A DNA stretch of 64,000 nt from Bog-756 sp963769905 (GTDB taxonomy: Bacteria; Actinomycetota; Acidimicrobiia; Acidimicrobiales; RAAP-2). This document shows positions 16,689 to 24,495 of this stretch, in pieces. The number at the start of each line of letters is the position of its first letter. Positions within the stretch are counted from its first letter, which is position 1. The position numbers and the translations under genes are program-made. Under the pieces are notes generated by a model. That model saw only the letters and a list, made by a program, of their open reading frames with translations, searched no databases and was not told the DNA's origin. The stretch is taken from NCBI GenBank assembly GCA_963769905.1, contig CAVYNG010000001.1:186001-250000 (forward strand), written 5' to 3'.

Positions 16689-17573
16689 TCAGGAGCGCGT
16701 TGCGTTCCGAACCGATTGTTCGATCCTGCGTTCAGCGGACCAGGAGAACGAGCCCCGGTAGCGCTGTTGGAGCTCGGGACGTGTCCAGTCCTTGCCTGTG
16801 ACCGTCCCACGACAACTCGGCGTTCCGCAGCGACACTCCATCACCTCGTCGGAGTCGTCGAAGAGGGCGTAATCGATGGTGAGCTCCTCTTCGGGCGCGA
16901 TGTCACATCTGGCCACGAGCACGACATTGCCCGCCATGCCGACATTGGGATCGCAGGAGTGGTTGACGAACATCATCACCGCCTCGTACTCGTCGTCCTT
17001 CAGAGCAGCCAGGAACAGGTCGTCGGCTATCCGGAACTCAGAATTGCGGATCGACACCGGGAGGCTCTCGACGGTGGCCTGATCGACGATGTGGCCGCCT
17101 TTCACTGCCACCACCTCGCCCGCGGTGATCGGCTCGAGGGCGTGCACGCCTCGACCTTCGATGACACTCGGACCACCTTTCCTGGCCTTGGGGGTGATCC
17201 ACGACGCGACCGTCGGGCTCGCCGTGGCCTCCTGAGGCGTGGCGACCTCGATCCAGCTGAGGACGTTTCCGTCCGCATCCACCAGGTTGGCCTTGCGCGC
17301 GGCCTCGCCGACGGACTCGATCGGTCCGGCGGTGATCCCCCTGTCCACCAGATCGGCGACGAATTGATTCAGATCGCTCACTGAGATGGTCACCACCGTC
17401 TGTCCCGCGCGCTCGGGGTCTTCGATGACGTAGAGCCAGCTGTTCGGAGCCACACACCACATGATCTCGTTCTCGTTGGGAACGATGTCGGGTGCGCGTC
17501 CGAACAATTGGCCATACCAGCGCGTCGCCGCGTGGAGGTCTGCCACCGGAACGCTGGCGAAAAGAACCTCCAT
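16689..17573 (-). CDS. VOC domain fused to a SET domain
   Basis: A 294-residue two-domain protein. Residues about 1-112 form a VOC domain (MEVLFASVPVADLHAATRWY ... NLVDADGNVLSWIEV). After a 25-residue linker, residues about 138-265 form a SET domain: EGRGVHALEPITAGEVVAV, the knot motif FVNHSCDPNVGM, EELTIDYALF, and a post-SET CRCGTPSC zinc cluster. SET domains transfer methyl from SAM to protein lysines. The start ATG is chosen because it begins the VOC strand. I see no stop, frameshift or composition change at the junction. The gene is 53 bases downstream of the SRPBCC gene and may belong to the same operon. The substrate protein is unknown. Confidence 0.82.
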   Translation of the reverse strand: MEVLFASVPVADLHAATRWYGQLFGRAPDIVPNENEIMWCVAPNSWLYVIEDPERAGQTVVTISVSDLNQFVADLVDRGITAGPIESVGEAARKANLVDADGNVLSWIEVATPQEATASPTVASWITPKARKGGPSVIEGRGVHALEPITAGEVVAVKGGHIVDQATVESLPVSIRNSEFRIADDLFLAALKDDEYEAVMMFVNHSCDPNVGMAGNVVLVARCDIAPEEELTIDYALFDDSDEVMECRCGTPSCRGTVTGKDWTRPELQQRYRGSFSWSAERRIEQSVRNATRS

Positions 17574-17626
17574 GGTCACCCCGCCAGCCTGCCGCCCGTC
17601 GACGGGTCGTGTCGACCCCGCGTCGT

Positions 17627-18130
17627 TCAGTCGCTCGGACTCCCTGATCCTCGAGTGGAGCCCTCTGCTGTCTCGCGCATGCGCTGGAGCGTCTGCTCCA
17701 TTCCGGAGCGAAGGTCGCTCTGTCGGTCGGAACGACCGAAGAGGGTTCCGATGATGAACCATCCGATCGGGCTGAGCGACCGGGTTACGTGGTAAGACTC
17801 CGTCACCATGGTCCCACTTGCGTCGGGCTCGAATCGGTAGGTCCACTCGACGGTGCCGGCGAATTTTTCGGTCCTGGCGAACGCAAAGGCACGACCGGGT
17901 TCGACCACGGTCACCACTGGCTTGTTGTTCCATGACGGACGGCGTGACACCTTGTTCCTTGCGACGAAGCGTGCGCCCACGGCCGGTCCAGTGGCACCCT
18001 CGATCCATCGACAGCTGAGGATCTCCGGACTGAACTCGGGCATGCGGGTGACGTCCGCGACCAGCGCGTAGACGGCCTCGGGCGGTGCGTCGATGTGAAG
18101 GCTCACCACATCGCGGTCAAGGGTCTGCAT
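17627..18130 (-). CDS. SRPBCC-family (polyketide cyclase/START-like) protein
   Basis: A 167-residue START-fold protein. DVVSLHIDAPPEAVYALVADVTRMPEFSPEILSCRW at the start and EWTYRFEPDASGTMVTESYHV near residue 105 are typical of polyketide cyclase/dehydrase SRPBCC proteins, which bind hydrophobic ligands. The ATG at 18130 is preceded by AAAGGAACGAAT. It follows the MBL gene by 34 bases and is third in the TetR-MBL-SRPBCC operon. Its C-terminal 20 residues are Gly/Ser rich and probably disordered. Confidence 0.82.
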   Translation of the reverse strand: MQTLDRDVVSLHIDAPPEAVYALVADVTRMPEFSPEILSCRWIEGATGPAVGARFVARNKVSRRPSWNNKPVVTVVEPGRAFAFARTEKFAGTVEWTYRFEPDASGTMVTESYHVTRSLSPIGWFIIGTLFGRSDRQSDLRSGMEQTLQRMRETAEGSTRGSGSPSD

Positions 18131-18164
18131 ATTCGTTCCTTTCGGGAGCGAAACGGACAGTTGG

Positions 18165-18893
18165 TCAGGCTTCGGAGAGCGCACCGAGCCGGGCTGCATA
18201 GTCGTCCGCAAGGGCGTTCAGCGCCGCCTCCCCATCGCCGGCGAACGACGAACCGTGCATGACGGCCAGAGCACTCGGGGCGAGCTCGGCGAGTCGACGA
18301 ATCGTAGGTGCGGTCTGCGGCGTGAGACAGCTGGCTCCAAAGATGTCCTCTGCGTGGGCAGCGGCTTCGACCACGTCGTCGCTGGTGAGGGGCGGAGGGT
18401 CCCCCAGCTGACTGAGCAGATCGCCGCACAAGAGCGTGCCGGTGGACTCTTCGTAGAGGACGCGCGCGTCCCAGCCATGCGGCACGTGGGGAGTGTCGAT
18501 GTGACGGACCCGGTGACGACCGAGATCGAGGACCTGGCCGTCGGCCAAGGGGACCGGGGCCCGGTCGGCCAGGTCGTTGAGCGACACCATGCAGCCGAGG
18601 GCGCCATGGGCCACCTCGGCGCGGGGCGCGGCGGCCAGAAAGAGATTCATCGCGCCACACTCGTCGGCTTCGAGATGGCCGAAGGTGATCCAGCGAAGCT
18701 GCTGCAACGCGGTGACCTTTTGGATCGCCTCTGAGACGATGGGGAACATGGCACGAGGGCCGGTATGGAACACCAGCGGCTCGTCGTCGGCGATGAGGAA
18801 TTGGTTGAACGTAAATCCGGACGGTCCGACCTCGGCCACAAAGGTCGACAGCCGAAAGATTCCGTCGGCGATTTCGTCGACTCGGGTTTCCAT
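18165..18893 (-). CDS. MBL-fold di-iron protein (ODP/FprA-like)
   Basis: A 242-residue metallo-beta-lactamase-fold protein of the oxygen-binding di-iron branch. The metal motif is GHLEADECG near residue 72 (H-x-E-x-D), with a His in VAHGAL near 95, the bridging Asp in LLCGDLLSQLG near 158 and a His in VMHGSSFAGDG near 212. There is no flavodoxin domain. It may reduce O2 or NO with an electron donor, or simply sense oxygen. It starts 3 bases after the TetR stop with AAAGGAAACC upstream, so expression follows the regulator. Confidence 0.85.
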   Translation of the reverse strand: METRVDEIADGIFRLSTFVAEVGPSGFTFNQFLIADDEPLVFHTGPRAMFPIVSEAIQKVTALQQLRWITFGHLEADECGAMNLFLAAAPRAEVAHGALGCMVSLNDLADRAPVPLADGQVLDLGRHRVRHIDTPHVPHGWDARVLYEESTGTLLCGDLLSQLGDPPPLTSDDVVEAAAHAEDIFGASCLTPQTAPTIRRLAELAPSALAVMHGSSFAGDGEAALNALADDYAARLGALSEA

Positions 18894-18896
18894 GGG

Positions 18897-19556
18897 TCAG
18901 GTTTCCTTTCTCGTCGTCTTCTGGGATGCCTTTGGGGATCGGCGGTGGCGTGCCATGTCGTTCAAGAACATGTCGACGGTCCGATCCACCAGACGGACCC
19001 AGCGCATGCCACCTGGGTCGTTGGCCAGCTGCTGGTTGGTCAGGCCGCTCATCAGCGCCGTCCACAGGTCCAGGGCATCGGGGTCGATGATGCCCGACTC
19101 CTCGATCAACGACCGGACCCGACCGCTCATCTCGAGGGCCGGTGCGTAGGCCTCGGGGGAGGGCTCGAAATCGGGGATGGTCCGCTGGAACAAGAGTTGG
19201 GCACGCACCGGGTCGCTGGTTCCGAACTCGACGACCGTGCGGGCGCTTTGGCGCAGAGCATCGAGGCCGTTCGTCGTCCCGATCGCGCCGGTCACCGCGG
19301 CGAGTGCTTGGCGCATTCCCTGACCGAACATGGCGTCGTAGATGGCGAGCTTGGAGGAGAAGTACTGGTACAGCGAAGGCGCCCGCATCCCGACCGACGC
19401 GGCGAGCTCCCGCATCGAGAGTGCGGCCAGGCCCTCGCGTCGGGCTATCGCCCACGCGGCCTCGAGGATCTCCGCCTTGGTCGCCGCATGGCGGCTGGTC
19501 CGCCGATCGGTCGGTGGCGCCGTCGGCTGCTCGAGGACGCGACTCTGTTCTAACAC
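18897..19556 (-). CDS. TetR-family regulator of the MBL/SRPBCC operon
   Basis: A 219-residue TetR protein: TKAEILEAAWAIARREGLAALSMRELAASVGMRAPSLYQYFSSKLAIYDAMF covers the helix-turn-helix, and the C-terminus (residues 85-200) is a TetR_C ligand domain. A TTG at 19592 would lengthen the protein, but that codon is inside the -35 box. With TTGACA and GAATAT spaced 17 bp, the transcript should begin at the GTG at 19556, so I use that start. It heads a TetR-MBL-SRPBCC operon and probably represses it. Confidence 0.88.
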   Translation of the reverse strand: MLEQSRVLEQPTAPPTDRRTSRHAATKAEILEAAWAIARREGLAALSMRELAASVGMRAPSLYQYFSSKLAIYDAMFGQGMRQALAAVTGAIGTTNGLDALRQSARTVVEFGTSDPVRAQLLFQRTIPDFEPSPEAYAPALEMSGRVRSLIEESGIIDPDALDLWTALMSGLTNQQLANDPGGMRWVRLVDRTVDMFLNDMARHRRSPKASQKTTRKET

Positions 19557-19563
19557 TGTTCGG

Positions 19564-19592
19564 ATATTCGCACAGCGTACGAACTTTGTCAA
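19564..19592 (-). promoter_or_regulatory. Consensus promoter of the TetR-MBL operon, leaderless
   Basis: TTGACA (19592-19587) and GAATAT (19569-19564) are separated by exactly 17 bp. Seven bases after the -10 comes GTG at 19556, so the predicted transcript starts on the start codon and no Shine-Dalgarno is present. The flanking GAACTTTG and CGAACAGTG could hold the TetR operator. Confidence 0.65.
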
Positions 19593-19748
19593 GAAACCGG
19601 TGAGGCTCGGGTGTGTCGCATCGGACAGGCCGGAGCCCGAGTCCCCACGTCATTCCATCAGTGGCCAGGGAACCAGCCAGCGCTGTCAGTCCTGTCGGTG
19701 TCGTGGTCGGACGTCAGTCGCCGTCACGAGATCCCGCTCCCGGTCGGC

Positions 19749-20195
19749 TCATCCAGACGATCCGAGTGACTCGCGATCGAGTGCATCGAGCGTCCTGCGA
19801 AGGACAGAGGCCTCCGAATGTGACAAAGTCTCGGCAAAGCGGACGAGGGCGGTATCGCCGTCATGATCGGCGGCCAACGCATCGTGCATCAGGACAGCGG
19901 TATGCGCGCCTCGGGTACCGACGGCAGCGAATCGGATGGTTCGGCCCTCAATCCTTCGGCCCGCCAGGCCCTTGTGGACCAAACGGTCGAGGATGGTGGC
20001 CAGCGTCGTATAGGCGTACTCGGGAAGCGCAGCGGCCACGTCGCGTACGGTCACCTCGCGCTCAGGATCCCCCCAAAGGACGTTCATCACACGTCGCTCG
20101 AGCTCACCGAGCCTTGCTGCGCCACATCTGCACTTGTCGCAGACACACGGGTCACAAGCACACATGGGATTGTCGCATCTCGTACTGGCACCCAT
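19749..20195 (-). CDS. BlaI/MecI/CopY-type repressor with Cys-rich N-terminus
   Basis: A 148-residue winged-helix repressor. Residues 28-100 match BlaI (RLGELERRVMNVLWGDPEREVTVRDVAAAL, TTLATILDRLVHKGLAGRR). Unlike ordinary BlaI, residues 7-24 hold seven cysteines in the form C-x4-C-x-C-x2-C-x-C-x2-C-x-C, a probable metal cluster, so the signal may be copper, zinc or redox rather than beta-lactams; no BlaR-type protease gene is near. ATG follows GAGAGG. It is last in an operon behind two membrane proteins whose promoter carries a BlaI-like operator, so autoregulation is likely. Confidence 0.85.
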   Translation of the reverse strand: MGASTRCDNPMCACDPCVCDKCRCGAARLGELERRVMNVLWGDPEREVTVRDVAAALPEYAYTTLATILDRLVHKGLAGRRIEGRTIRFAAVGTRGAHTAVLMHDALAADHDGDTALVRFAETLSHSEASVLRRTLDALDRESLGSSG

Positions 20196-20262
20196 TTCGA
20201 ACCTCTCTTCGATTTCGCCGGCTTGCTCGGCTTCGACCTCGCACGGCGGCGGCAGTTGCTCC

Positions 20263-20976
20263 TCAGAGCATCAGGACGAGCATGTAGCCCATGGTGACGC
20301 ACATGACGATATGAGCCATCCCCTCGAGTCGGGGCGCAAGCCACGGCGGCCCCTCCTTGTCCGGGCTCTCCAGAGCGGCCTCCGAGTCGTCCGGGCCTGT
20401 CGGTGTGCCGCCACCGAGTGAAGCGAACACGGGCGCCGCCTGAACCCGAGTGGCGTAGGCCCGAGACATGTGGCCAAGCCGGTCCAGCTCCCATATTGCC
20501 GAGCCGAAGAGCGAGACGATGAAGACGAGGGGCAAAACCACGAAGTGCGTGGTTGCTCCGCTGGCTGCTCCCATCGCCATGCTCCCGCCCGATCCCACTG
20601 CCGCGGGGACGGCGGCCAGATACATGTACAGCATGGCGAGCGACATCACGAGGTGAATCAGGCGACGGGAGAGCCGGTGTACATGTTGTTGATACCCGAT
20701 CCCAGTCGTCGGGTCCTTGACGAACTGATAGCAACGCCAGACGAACCATGCGGCGAGGGAGGAAAACGTTACTTCCCAAACTCCGATCGGGATGGGATTG
20801 AGATCGGACACGAGCATCCCGGCCATGGCGGTGCCCATGAGGACATGGGCCACGTCCACATCACGATGCGTCGGGCGGGACCACGCCCGGGCCGCGACCA
20901 GGCGACCGGCGCTGTAGAGCGCGATGGCGACCATCACCCCTGCGAAGATGTCGTTCAGCCAACCCGGATTGGACAT
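20263..20976 (-). CDS. DUF5134-type membrane protein
   Basis: A 237-residue integral membrane protein with about six helices: AGVMVAIALYSAGRLVA (about 10-27), DVAHVLMGTAMAGMLV (about 42-58), a helix at 65-82, LIHLVMSLAMLYMYLAAVP (about 105-125), VVLPLVFIVSLFGSAIWE (about 145-163) and a C-terminal IVMCVTMGYMLVLML. Intramembrane His and Met residues recur (HVLMGTAMAGM, HLVMSLAMLYM), as in DUF5134 proteins often found with copper genes. It starts 1 base after the stop of the 336-residue membrane protein, so they are translationally linked. A role in metal handling is an inference. Confidence 0.78.
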   Translation of the reverse strand: MSNPGWLNDIFAGVMVAIALYSAGRLVAARAWSRPTHRDVDVAHVLMGTAMAGMLVSDLNPIPIGVWEVTFSSLAAWFVWRCYQFVKDPTTGIGYQQHVHRLSRRLIHLVMSLAMLYMYLAAVPAAVGSGGSMAMGAASGATTHFVVLPLVFIVSLFGSAIWELDRLGHMSRAYATRVQAAPVFASLGGGTPTGPDDSEAALESPDKEGPPWLAPRLEGMAHIVMCVTMGYMLVLML

Positions 20977-20977
20977 C

Positions 20978-21988
20978 TCACGCTCCTTCGAGCCTCACCG
21001 CACCGTGAGCGACGGACGGCTCGGCACCTGGGGACCACCTCCAGTAGGAGACGGCGAGCAGGACCAGGAGCGGGCCGGAATTCACGTCGGTGGCCCCGTT
21101 GGTGAAGAGGGCGCCAAAGTTCTCGCCCACGACCCAAAATGTCAGGCCCATGACCGCGGCCAGCACGACGGTCGCGTTCGCGAACGACTTCGGGAGATAG
21201 GTGCCAACCGCGACGATCGCCAACAACACGGACAGGGTGATCGTCACCGCAAGACCTCTGTGGTCCACCACGTTGGCGGCGTGGCGGTCAATCCACGCCA
21301 CCCATCCCGGTTCGCCGTTGCCCTCGGTCTTGATCAAATTGTGGAGGCCTCGCGGCGAGCGGTTGGCGCCGAGGACGGCAAAGTAAGCGAGCGATCCCCA
21401 CAGGACGAACCAGAGCGCCTTGGCAATCGGCGCACCGACTGTCCGAGCGGCGACGAACGACGGCTTCTGATCGGCACGGTCGGCGGGCCACAGCAACAGG
21501 GCCAACAGTGCATAGATGATCACCGCACCGGGTGCCCCGTTGACCGGGTTGGCGGTGCCGTTCAGGAGACCGCCGAGTCCCTCGCCGACCCACCAGACCC
21601 CGACCGCCCACGCAATGGACATGCCCAGTCCGATCTTCACCGTCGGCATCCAGGCGATGGCGACGGCGATGGCGATCTGGACCAAGGCGAACAAGGCGTC
21701 GGTGAGCACGGCATGGTGACCGATTGTCGTTCCCGACCAGGCGATCGGACGAGCGATGATCGAGGGATTCCCCTGGGACATGCCCGAGATCATCTGCAGA
21801 CCGAAGCTCTTCGTGAAGAAGAACGACTGCAGCTGCAAGACTCCGTCGATCAGCCAGATGGTCGCCAGAACCAGCTGCAGGGTCCTGCGGCCATCCGGTC
21901 TAGTCCAGGTCTGAGACGTGGCCTTCGCGACCAAGCTCGGCACCGCGAACGTCCCTGCCGTTCCGGAGATCACAGTCTCGCTACTCAA
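20978..21988 (-). CDS. Polytopic membrane protein, first gene of the BlaI operon
   Basis: A 336-residue protein with eight or nine predicted helices and conserved-looking loops (QSFFFTKSFGLQM near residue 50, WAVGVWWVGEGLGGLLNGTANPVNGAPG near 130, WVVGENFGALFTNGATDVNSGP near 290). The two WVxGExxG segments suggest an internal repeat. I know it only as an uncharacterised family that travels with DUF5134. The TTG at 21988 with GGGAGAACG upstream is my start; longer starts would overlap the operator and transcript start at 22059-22082. A small-molecule or metal transporter is possible. Confidence 0.72.
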   Translation of the reverse strand: MSSETVISGTAGTFAVPSLVAKATSQTWTRPDGRRTLQLVLATIWLIDGVLQLQSFFFTKSFGLQMISGMSQGNPSIIARPIAWSGTTIGHHAVLTDALFALVQIAIAVAIAWMPTVKIGLGMSIAWAVGVWWVGEGLGGLLNGTANPVNGAPGAVIIYALLALLLWPADRADQKPSFVAARTVGAPIAKALWFVLWGSLAYFAVLGANRSPRGLHNLIKTEGNGEPGWVAWIDRHAANVVDHRGLAVTITLSVLLAIVAVGTYLPKSFANATVVLAAVMGLTFWVVGENFGALFTNGATDVNSGPLLVLLAVSYWRWSPGAEPSVAHGAVRLEGA

Positions 21989-22058
21989 CCAACGTTCTCC
22001 CTGGCCTGCAGACGCCTCGTCGGGGTGCACGGGGTCGTCGACCAGCGACCGCCGGTCG

Positions 22059-22106
22059 ACTACACCGCGTAGTAGGAGTATGCACAACCCAGCTCGCAGG
22101 GGTCAA
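22059..22106 (-). promoter_or_regulatory. Promoter and BlaI-like operator of the membrane-protein operon
   Basis: TTGACC (22106-22101) and CATACT (22082-22077) are spaced by 18 bp. Three bases after the -10 begins the dyad ACTACGCGGTGTAGT (22073-22059, minus strand), with arms ACTAC and GTAGT. BlaI/MecI operators are built on TACTACA/TGTAGTA half-sites, so this fits the Cys-rich BlaI encoded at the end of the operon. A repressor there would sit on the transcript start. Confidence 0.7.
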
Positions 22107-22157
22107 CTGCCCGGCGTCGAAAGCGCGCCGGGGACCGGCGCCGAGCCGAATTCCTCG

Positions 22158-22835
22158 TCAGTCGCTTTCGGTCTGGTGCGGCTCGTCGTGCCAGAGCCAC
22201 CACGCATAGGGCGGGGTCTCCGGGTAGCCCTCCGGCGACTCCTCCCAGGTCTCCTGGCGCCCGAGCGCCGTCAGGTCGAGGTAGCTCCAGGTGCTCCCCA
22301 TTGCCTCGTCGCCCCGGTTGTTGATGAAGTAGGTGCGGAACACCTTGTCGCCGTCGCGGATGAAGGCGTTCGTCCCGTGCCACTCGTCCACGTCGTGGTC
22401 CAGGTCGAAGTCGTCGGTCATCGTGACCCAGGGGATGTCCCAGCCCATGCGTGCCTTCACCCGCTGAATGTCGGGCTGCGGTGCGCGCGACGCGAACACG
22501 AGCGTAGTGTCGCGGGCGTTGAGATGGGCGACGTGGGCCACCTGGTCGGCCACCATGGAGCATCCGATACACGCGTGCTCCGGCCACCCGTGCACGCCGG
22601 GTTCGAAGAACGCGCGATAGACGATCAACTGGCGGCGGCCGTCGAACAGGTCGAGCAGGCTCGCCGTCCCCCCGGGCCCCTCGAACTTGTACTGCTTGTC
22701 CACCGCGAGCCACGGCATCCGCCGCCGCTCGGCGGCCAACGCGTCACGGGCGCGGGTGAGCGCCTTCTCCTTGACGAGCAGTTCGTGGCGCGCGGCCTCC
22801 CACTCCTCGCTCGACACAATCGGGGGTGTCTTCAT
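22158..22835 (-). CDS. DUF899 (thioredoxin-fold) protein
   Basis: A 225-residue DUF899 protein. The N-terminal helix (SSEEWEAARHELLVKEKALTRARDALAAERRRMPW) and the HACIGCSMVADQVAHVAHLNARDTTLVFASRAP core near residue 90 are characteristic; the CxxC (CIGC) sits where thioredoxins have their active site. C-terminal WHGTNAFIRDGDKVFRTYF and a Trp-rich end are also typical. Function is unproven; a thiol oxidoreductase is likely. ATG overlaps the ArsR stop as ATGA, so translation is coupled. Last gene of the SRPBCC-ArsR-DUF899 operon. Confidence 0.88.
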   Translation of the reverse strand: MKTPPIVSSEEWEAARHELLVKEKALTRARDALAAERRRMPWLAVDKQYKFEGPGGTASLLDLFDGRRQLIVYRAFFEPGVHGWPEHACIGCSMVADQVAHVAHLNARDTTLVFASRAPQPDIQRVKARMGWDIPWVTMTDDFDLDHDVDEWHGTNAFIRDGDKVFRTYFINNRGDEAMGSTWSYLDLTALGRQETWEESPEGYPETPPYAWWLWHDEPHQTESD

Positions 22836-23188
22836 GCTTGGTCTCCGTTTCTCTCCTTGTTTCGTGCGTGCGCTGCTTCGCTGAGTCTTTTGATCCGGTC
22901 GAGCCGTCGGTCCCACTCCCGGGCGAGTTCGGCCATTGCGTTCGTCGCCTGGTCCAGACGATCTGTCTCCACCCGGTAGAGCACCTCGCGGCCGCGTCTA
23001 CGGCGGCTGACGAGCCCGCTCCGCTCCAATACCGCCAGGTGCTTGGACACCGCCTGGCGGGTGAACGGGACGAGCCCGGCCAGAGCGCTGGCGCTCGCCT
23101 CACCCCCGTCCACCAGGAGGTCCAGGACCCGGCGGCGGGACGGGTCGGCGATGGCCGACCACAACTCGTCGTCCGTCGCCCCGCTCAT
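22832..23188 (-). CDS. ArsR-family regulator
   Basis: A 118-residue winged-helix repressor. DDELWSAIADPSRRRVLDLLVDGGEASASALAGLVPFTRQAVSKHLAVLERSGLVSRRRRGREVLYRVE is the standard SdpR-like ArsR core. No metal-binding Cys pair is seen in the recognition helix, so this branch probably senses something other than metal. Start ATG overlaps the SRPBCC stop and its stop overlaps the DUF899 start, so all three proteins are made in step. The two dyads before the operon are its likely binding sites. Confidence 0.9.
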   Translation of the reverse strand: MSGATDDELWSAIADPSRRRVLDLLVDGGEASASALAGLVPFTRQAVSKHLAVLERSGLVSRRRRGREVLYRVETDRLDQATNAMAELAREWDRRLDRIKRLSEAAHARNKERNGDQA

Positions 23189-23637
23189 CCCCCCGTACGA
23201 TCGGCCAGCAACCCGGCCAGCCGCCCCAGGAAGGTGGCCCAGCCGCCGTTGTGCTCGCCGGCGTAGCGCTCCTTCTCGGCGGCCGGCCATGCGAGCAGGT
23301 CGAGGCCGCTCTCCACCACCCGAAGCCGGGTCCGCTCGCTCCCTTCGGCGGCGAGCGTGAACTCGACGAGCAGCGAGTTGCCGGCGACGGGCTCCTCGCC
23401 GGCGGGGTGGTTCCACCGGAACGAGAAGCGGGTCGGCGCCTGCACCACCTCGACGACGAGCGGGCCGCCCTCGCCCTCGTCCCCGAAGTACATGGCGCCG
23501 TGCCCGCCGGGCTCGGCCACCAGCTCCACCCGGTCGGCGAACCACCGGCTGATCTGGTCGGGCTCGGTGATCGTGCGCCAGACCACTTCCACCGGAGCGT
23601 CGATCACGACATCTCGCTCTATCTCGAAGTTCGCCAT
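23185..23637 (-). CDS. SRPBCC (AHSA1/Activator of Hsp90-like) protein
   Basis: A 150-residue AHSA1-type START protein. FEIERDVVIDAPVEVVWRTITEPDQISRWFADRVEL at the start and FSFRWNHP ... LVEFTLAAEGSERTRLRVVESGLD then GGWATFLGRLAGLLA are classic. These small proteins form operons with ArsR regulators across actinobacteria. GGGAGGACC precedes the ATG; in-frame codons further up fall inside the operator region and are rejected. Ligand unknown. Confidence 0.9.
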   Translation of the reverse strand: MANFEIERDVVIDAPVEVVWRTITEPDQISRWFADRVELVAEPGGHGAMYFGDEGEGGPLVVEVVQAPTRFSFRWNHPAGEEPVAGNSLLVEFTLAAEGSERTRLRVVESGLDLLAWPAAEKERYAGEHNGGWATFLGRLAGLLADRTGG

Positions 23638-23661
23638 GGTCCTCCCGTCGGCCTCTCTATC

Positions 23662-23716
23662 TGCAACCAAAGGTAGCACATCAGACCGAGGACATGCAAC
23701 CTTTTGTTGCATGTCC
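23662..23716 (-). promoter_or_regulatory. Two ArsR-type dyads over the SRPBCC-ArsR operon promoter
   Basis: Site 1 at 23690-23716 is a perfect inverted repeat with 11-bp arms (GGACATGCAAC / GTTGCATGTCC) around CTTTT. Site 2 at 23662-23678 is TGCAAC-N5-GTAGCA, the same core as site 1 (TGCAAC-N5-GTTGCA) with one change. Centres are 33 bp apart. On the minus strand TTGCAT (23699-23694) lies in site 1 and TACCTT (23675-23670) lies in site 2, spaced 18 bp, so both dyads cover the promoter. Confidence 0.65.
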
Positions 23717-23717
23717 C

Positions 23718-24057
23718 CTCGCGGCGGCCGGGGCGACGGGCGAAGCGAAGTGGAGACCGGGTTCTGGGACCCGACCCCACCCGGCCTGGCTCGACACTGG
23801 CGTTTCTGCCAAGTCGGGTTCCTGGTCGGTCGGCCATCGTGCGTGGGACCAGGTGTTGGCGGAGATCCCCGAAGGCGACCGGCTCCAAGCCCTCTTTGAG
23901 GCTCAGCGCCCGACCAGATACCAGTTCCGCCAACTCAGAGAATGAGGAGAGGAAGTGAAACAAAGGTCGCGCCGGCGAGCGCATTCCAGAGCAGCAGATT
24001 GACCAGTCGAGGCCTTTGGTCGGAGTCGCGACGCCGCGGTTGTTTCCCATCCCGGGC
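23718..24057. other. Gene-free stretch before the methyltransferase remnant
   Basis: No reading frame here has a start, ribosome site and family match. One plus-strand frame ends WDQVLAEIPEGDRLQALFEAQ at about 23850-23915 and has coding-like composition, so it may be a piece of a decayed gene that I cannot name. I see no promoter or repeat. Confidence 0.4.
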
Positions 24058-24330
24058 TGTCGGCGACCTGGGATTCGAGGAGTATGACGTCGCCGCACAG
24101 ATCGCGCACTCGCACCACTACTGGATCCTGGACGAGAAACTGGGAGACCTTCTCGGCACCGTTCCGTTATGTCTGGCCGTCGGAACTCGATCTCATGGCA
24201 CGGATAGCCGGGGTGACGCCACCAGCGCGCTGGGCCAACTGGAAACGCGACCCCTTCACCAGTGAGAGCACTAGTCACGTCTCGGTCTGGGAGAAGTTGG
24301 CACGGCACCCTCTGACGACGGATCACCGTG
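24058..24330 (+). pseudogene. C-terminal remnant of a SAM methyltransferase with a frameshift
   Basis: From about 24058 one frame reads DLGFEEYDVAAQIAHSHHYWILDEKL; from about 24145 the next frame continues ETFSAPFRYVWPSELDLMARIAG, then WANWKRDPFTSESTSHVSVWEK. Together these are the well-known last 90 residues of a class I methyltransferase. The frames do not join, the SAM-binding N-terminal half is missing, and no start codon serves it. The gene is dead and truncated at its 5' end. Confidence 0.65.
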
Positions 24331-24495
24331 CGAACTACCAGGTTCGGGCGCCTTCTGTCGGTCATCAGATGGATCAATGCATCTGCCGCAGCACTGTTGA
24401 CTCACAACGCACTGGTCCCATCGTCCCCATCGCGTCATCGGGACGGCGACCTCAACCGGCGGAGGAGTGACTCGACTTGCTACGGCGACTGTGGT

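Noticed and set aside
23619..24377. A 252-codon minus-strand open frame over the SRPBCC promoter and methyltransferase remnant
   Set aside because: It crosses the operators and a pseudogene on the other strand, has no start signal and matches nothing.
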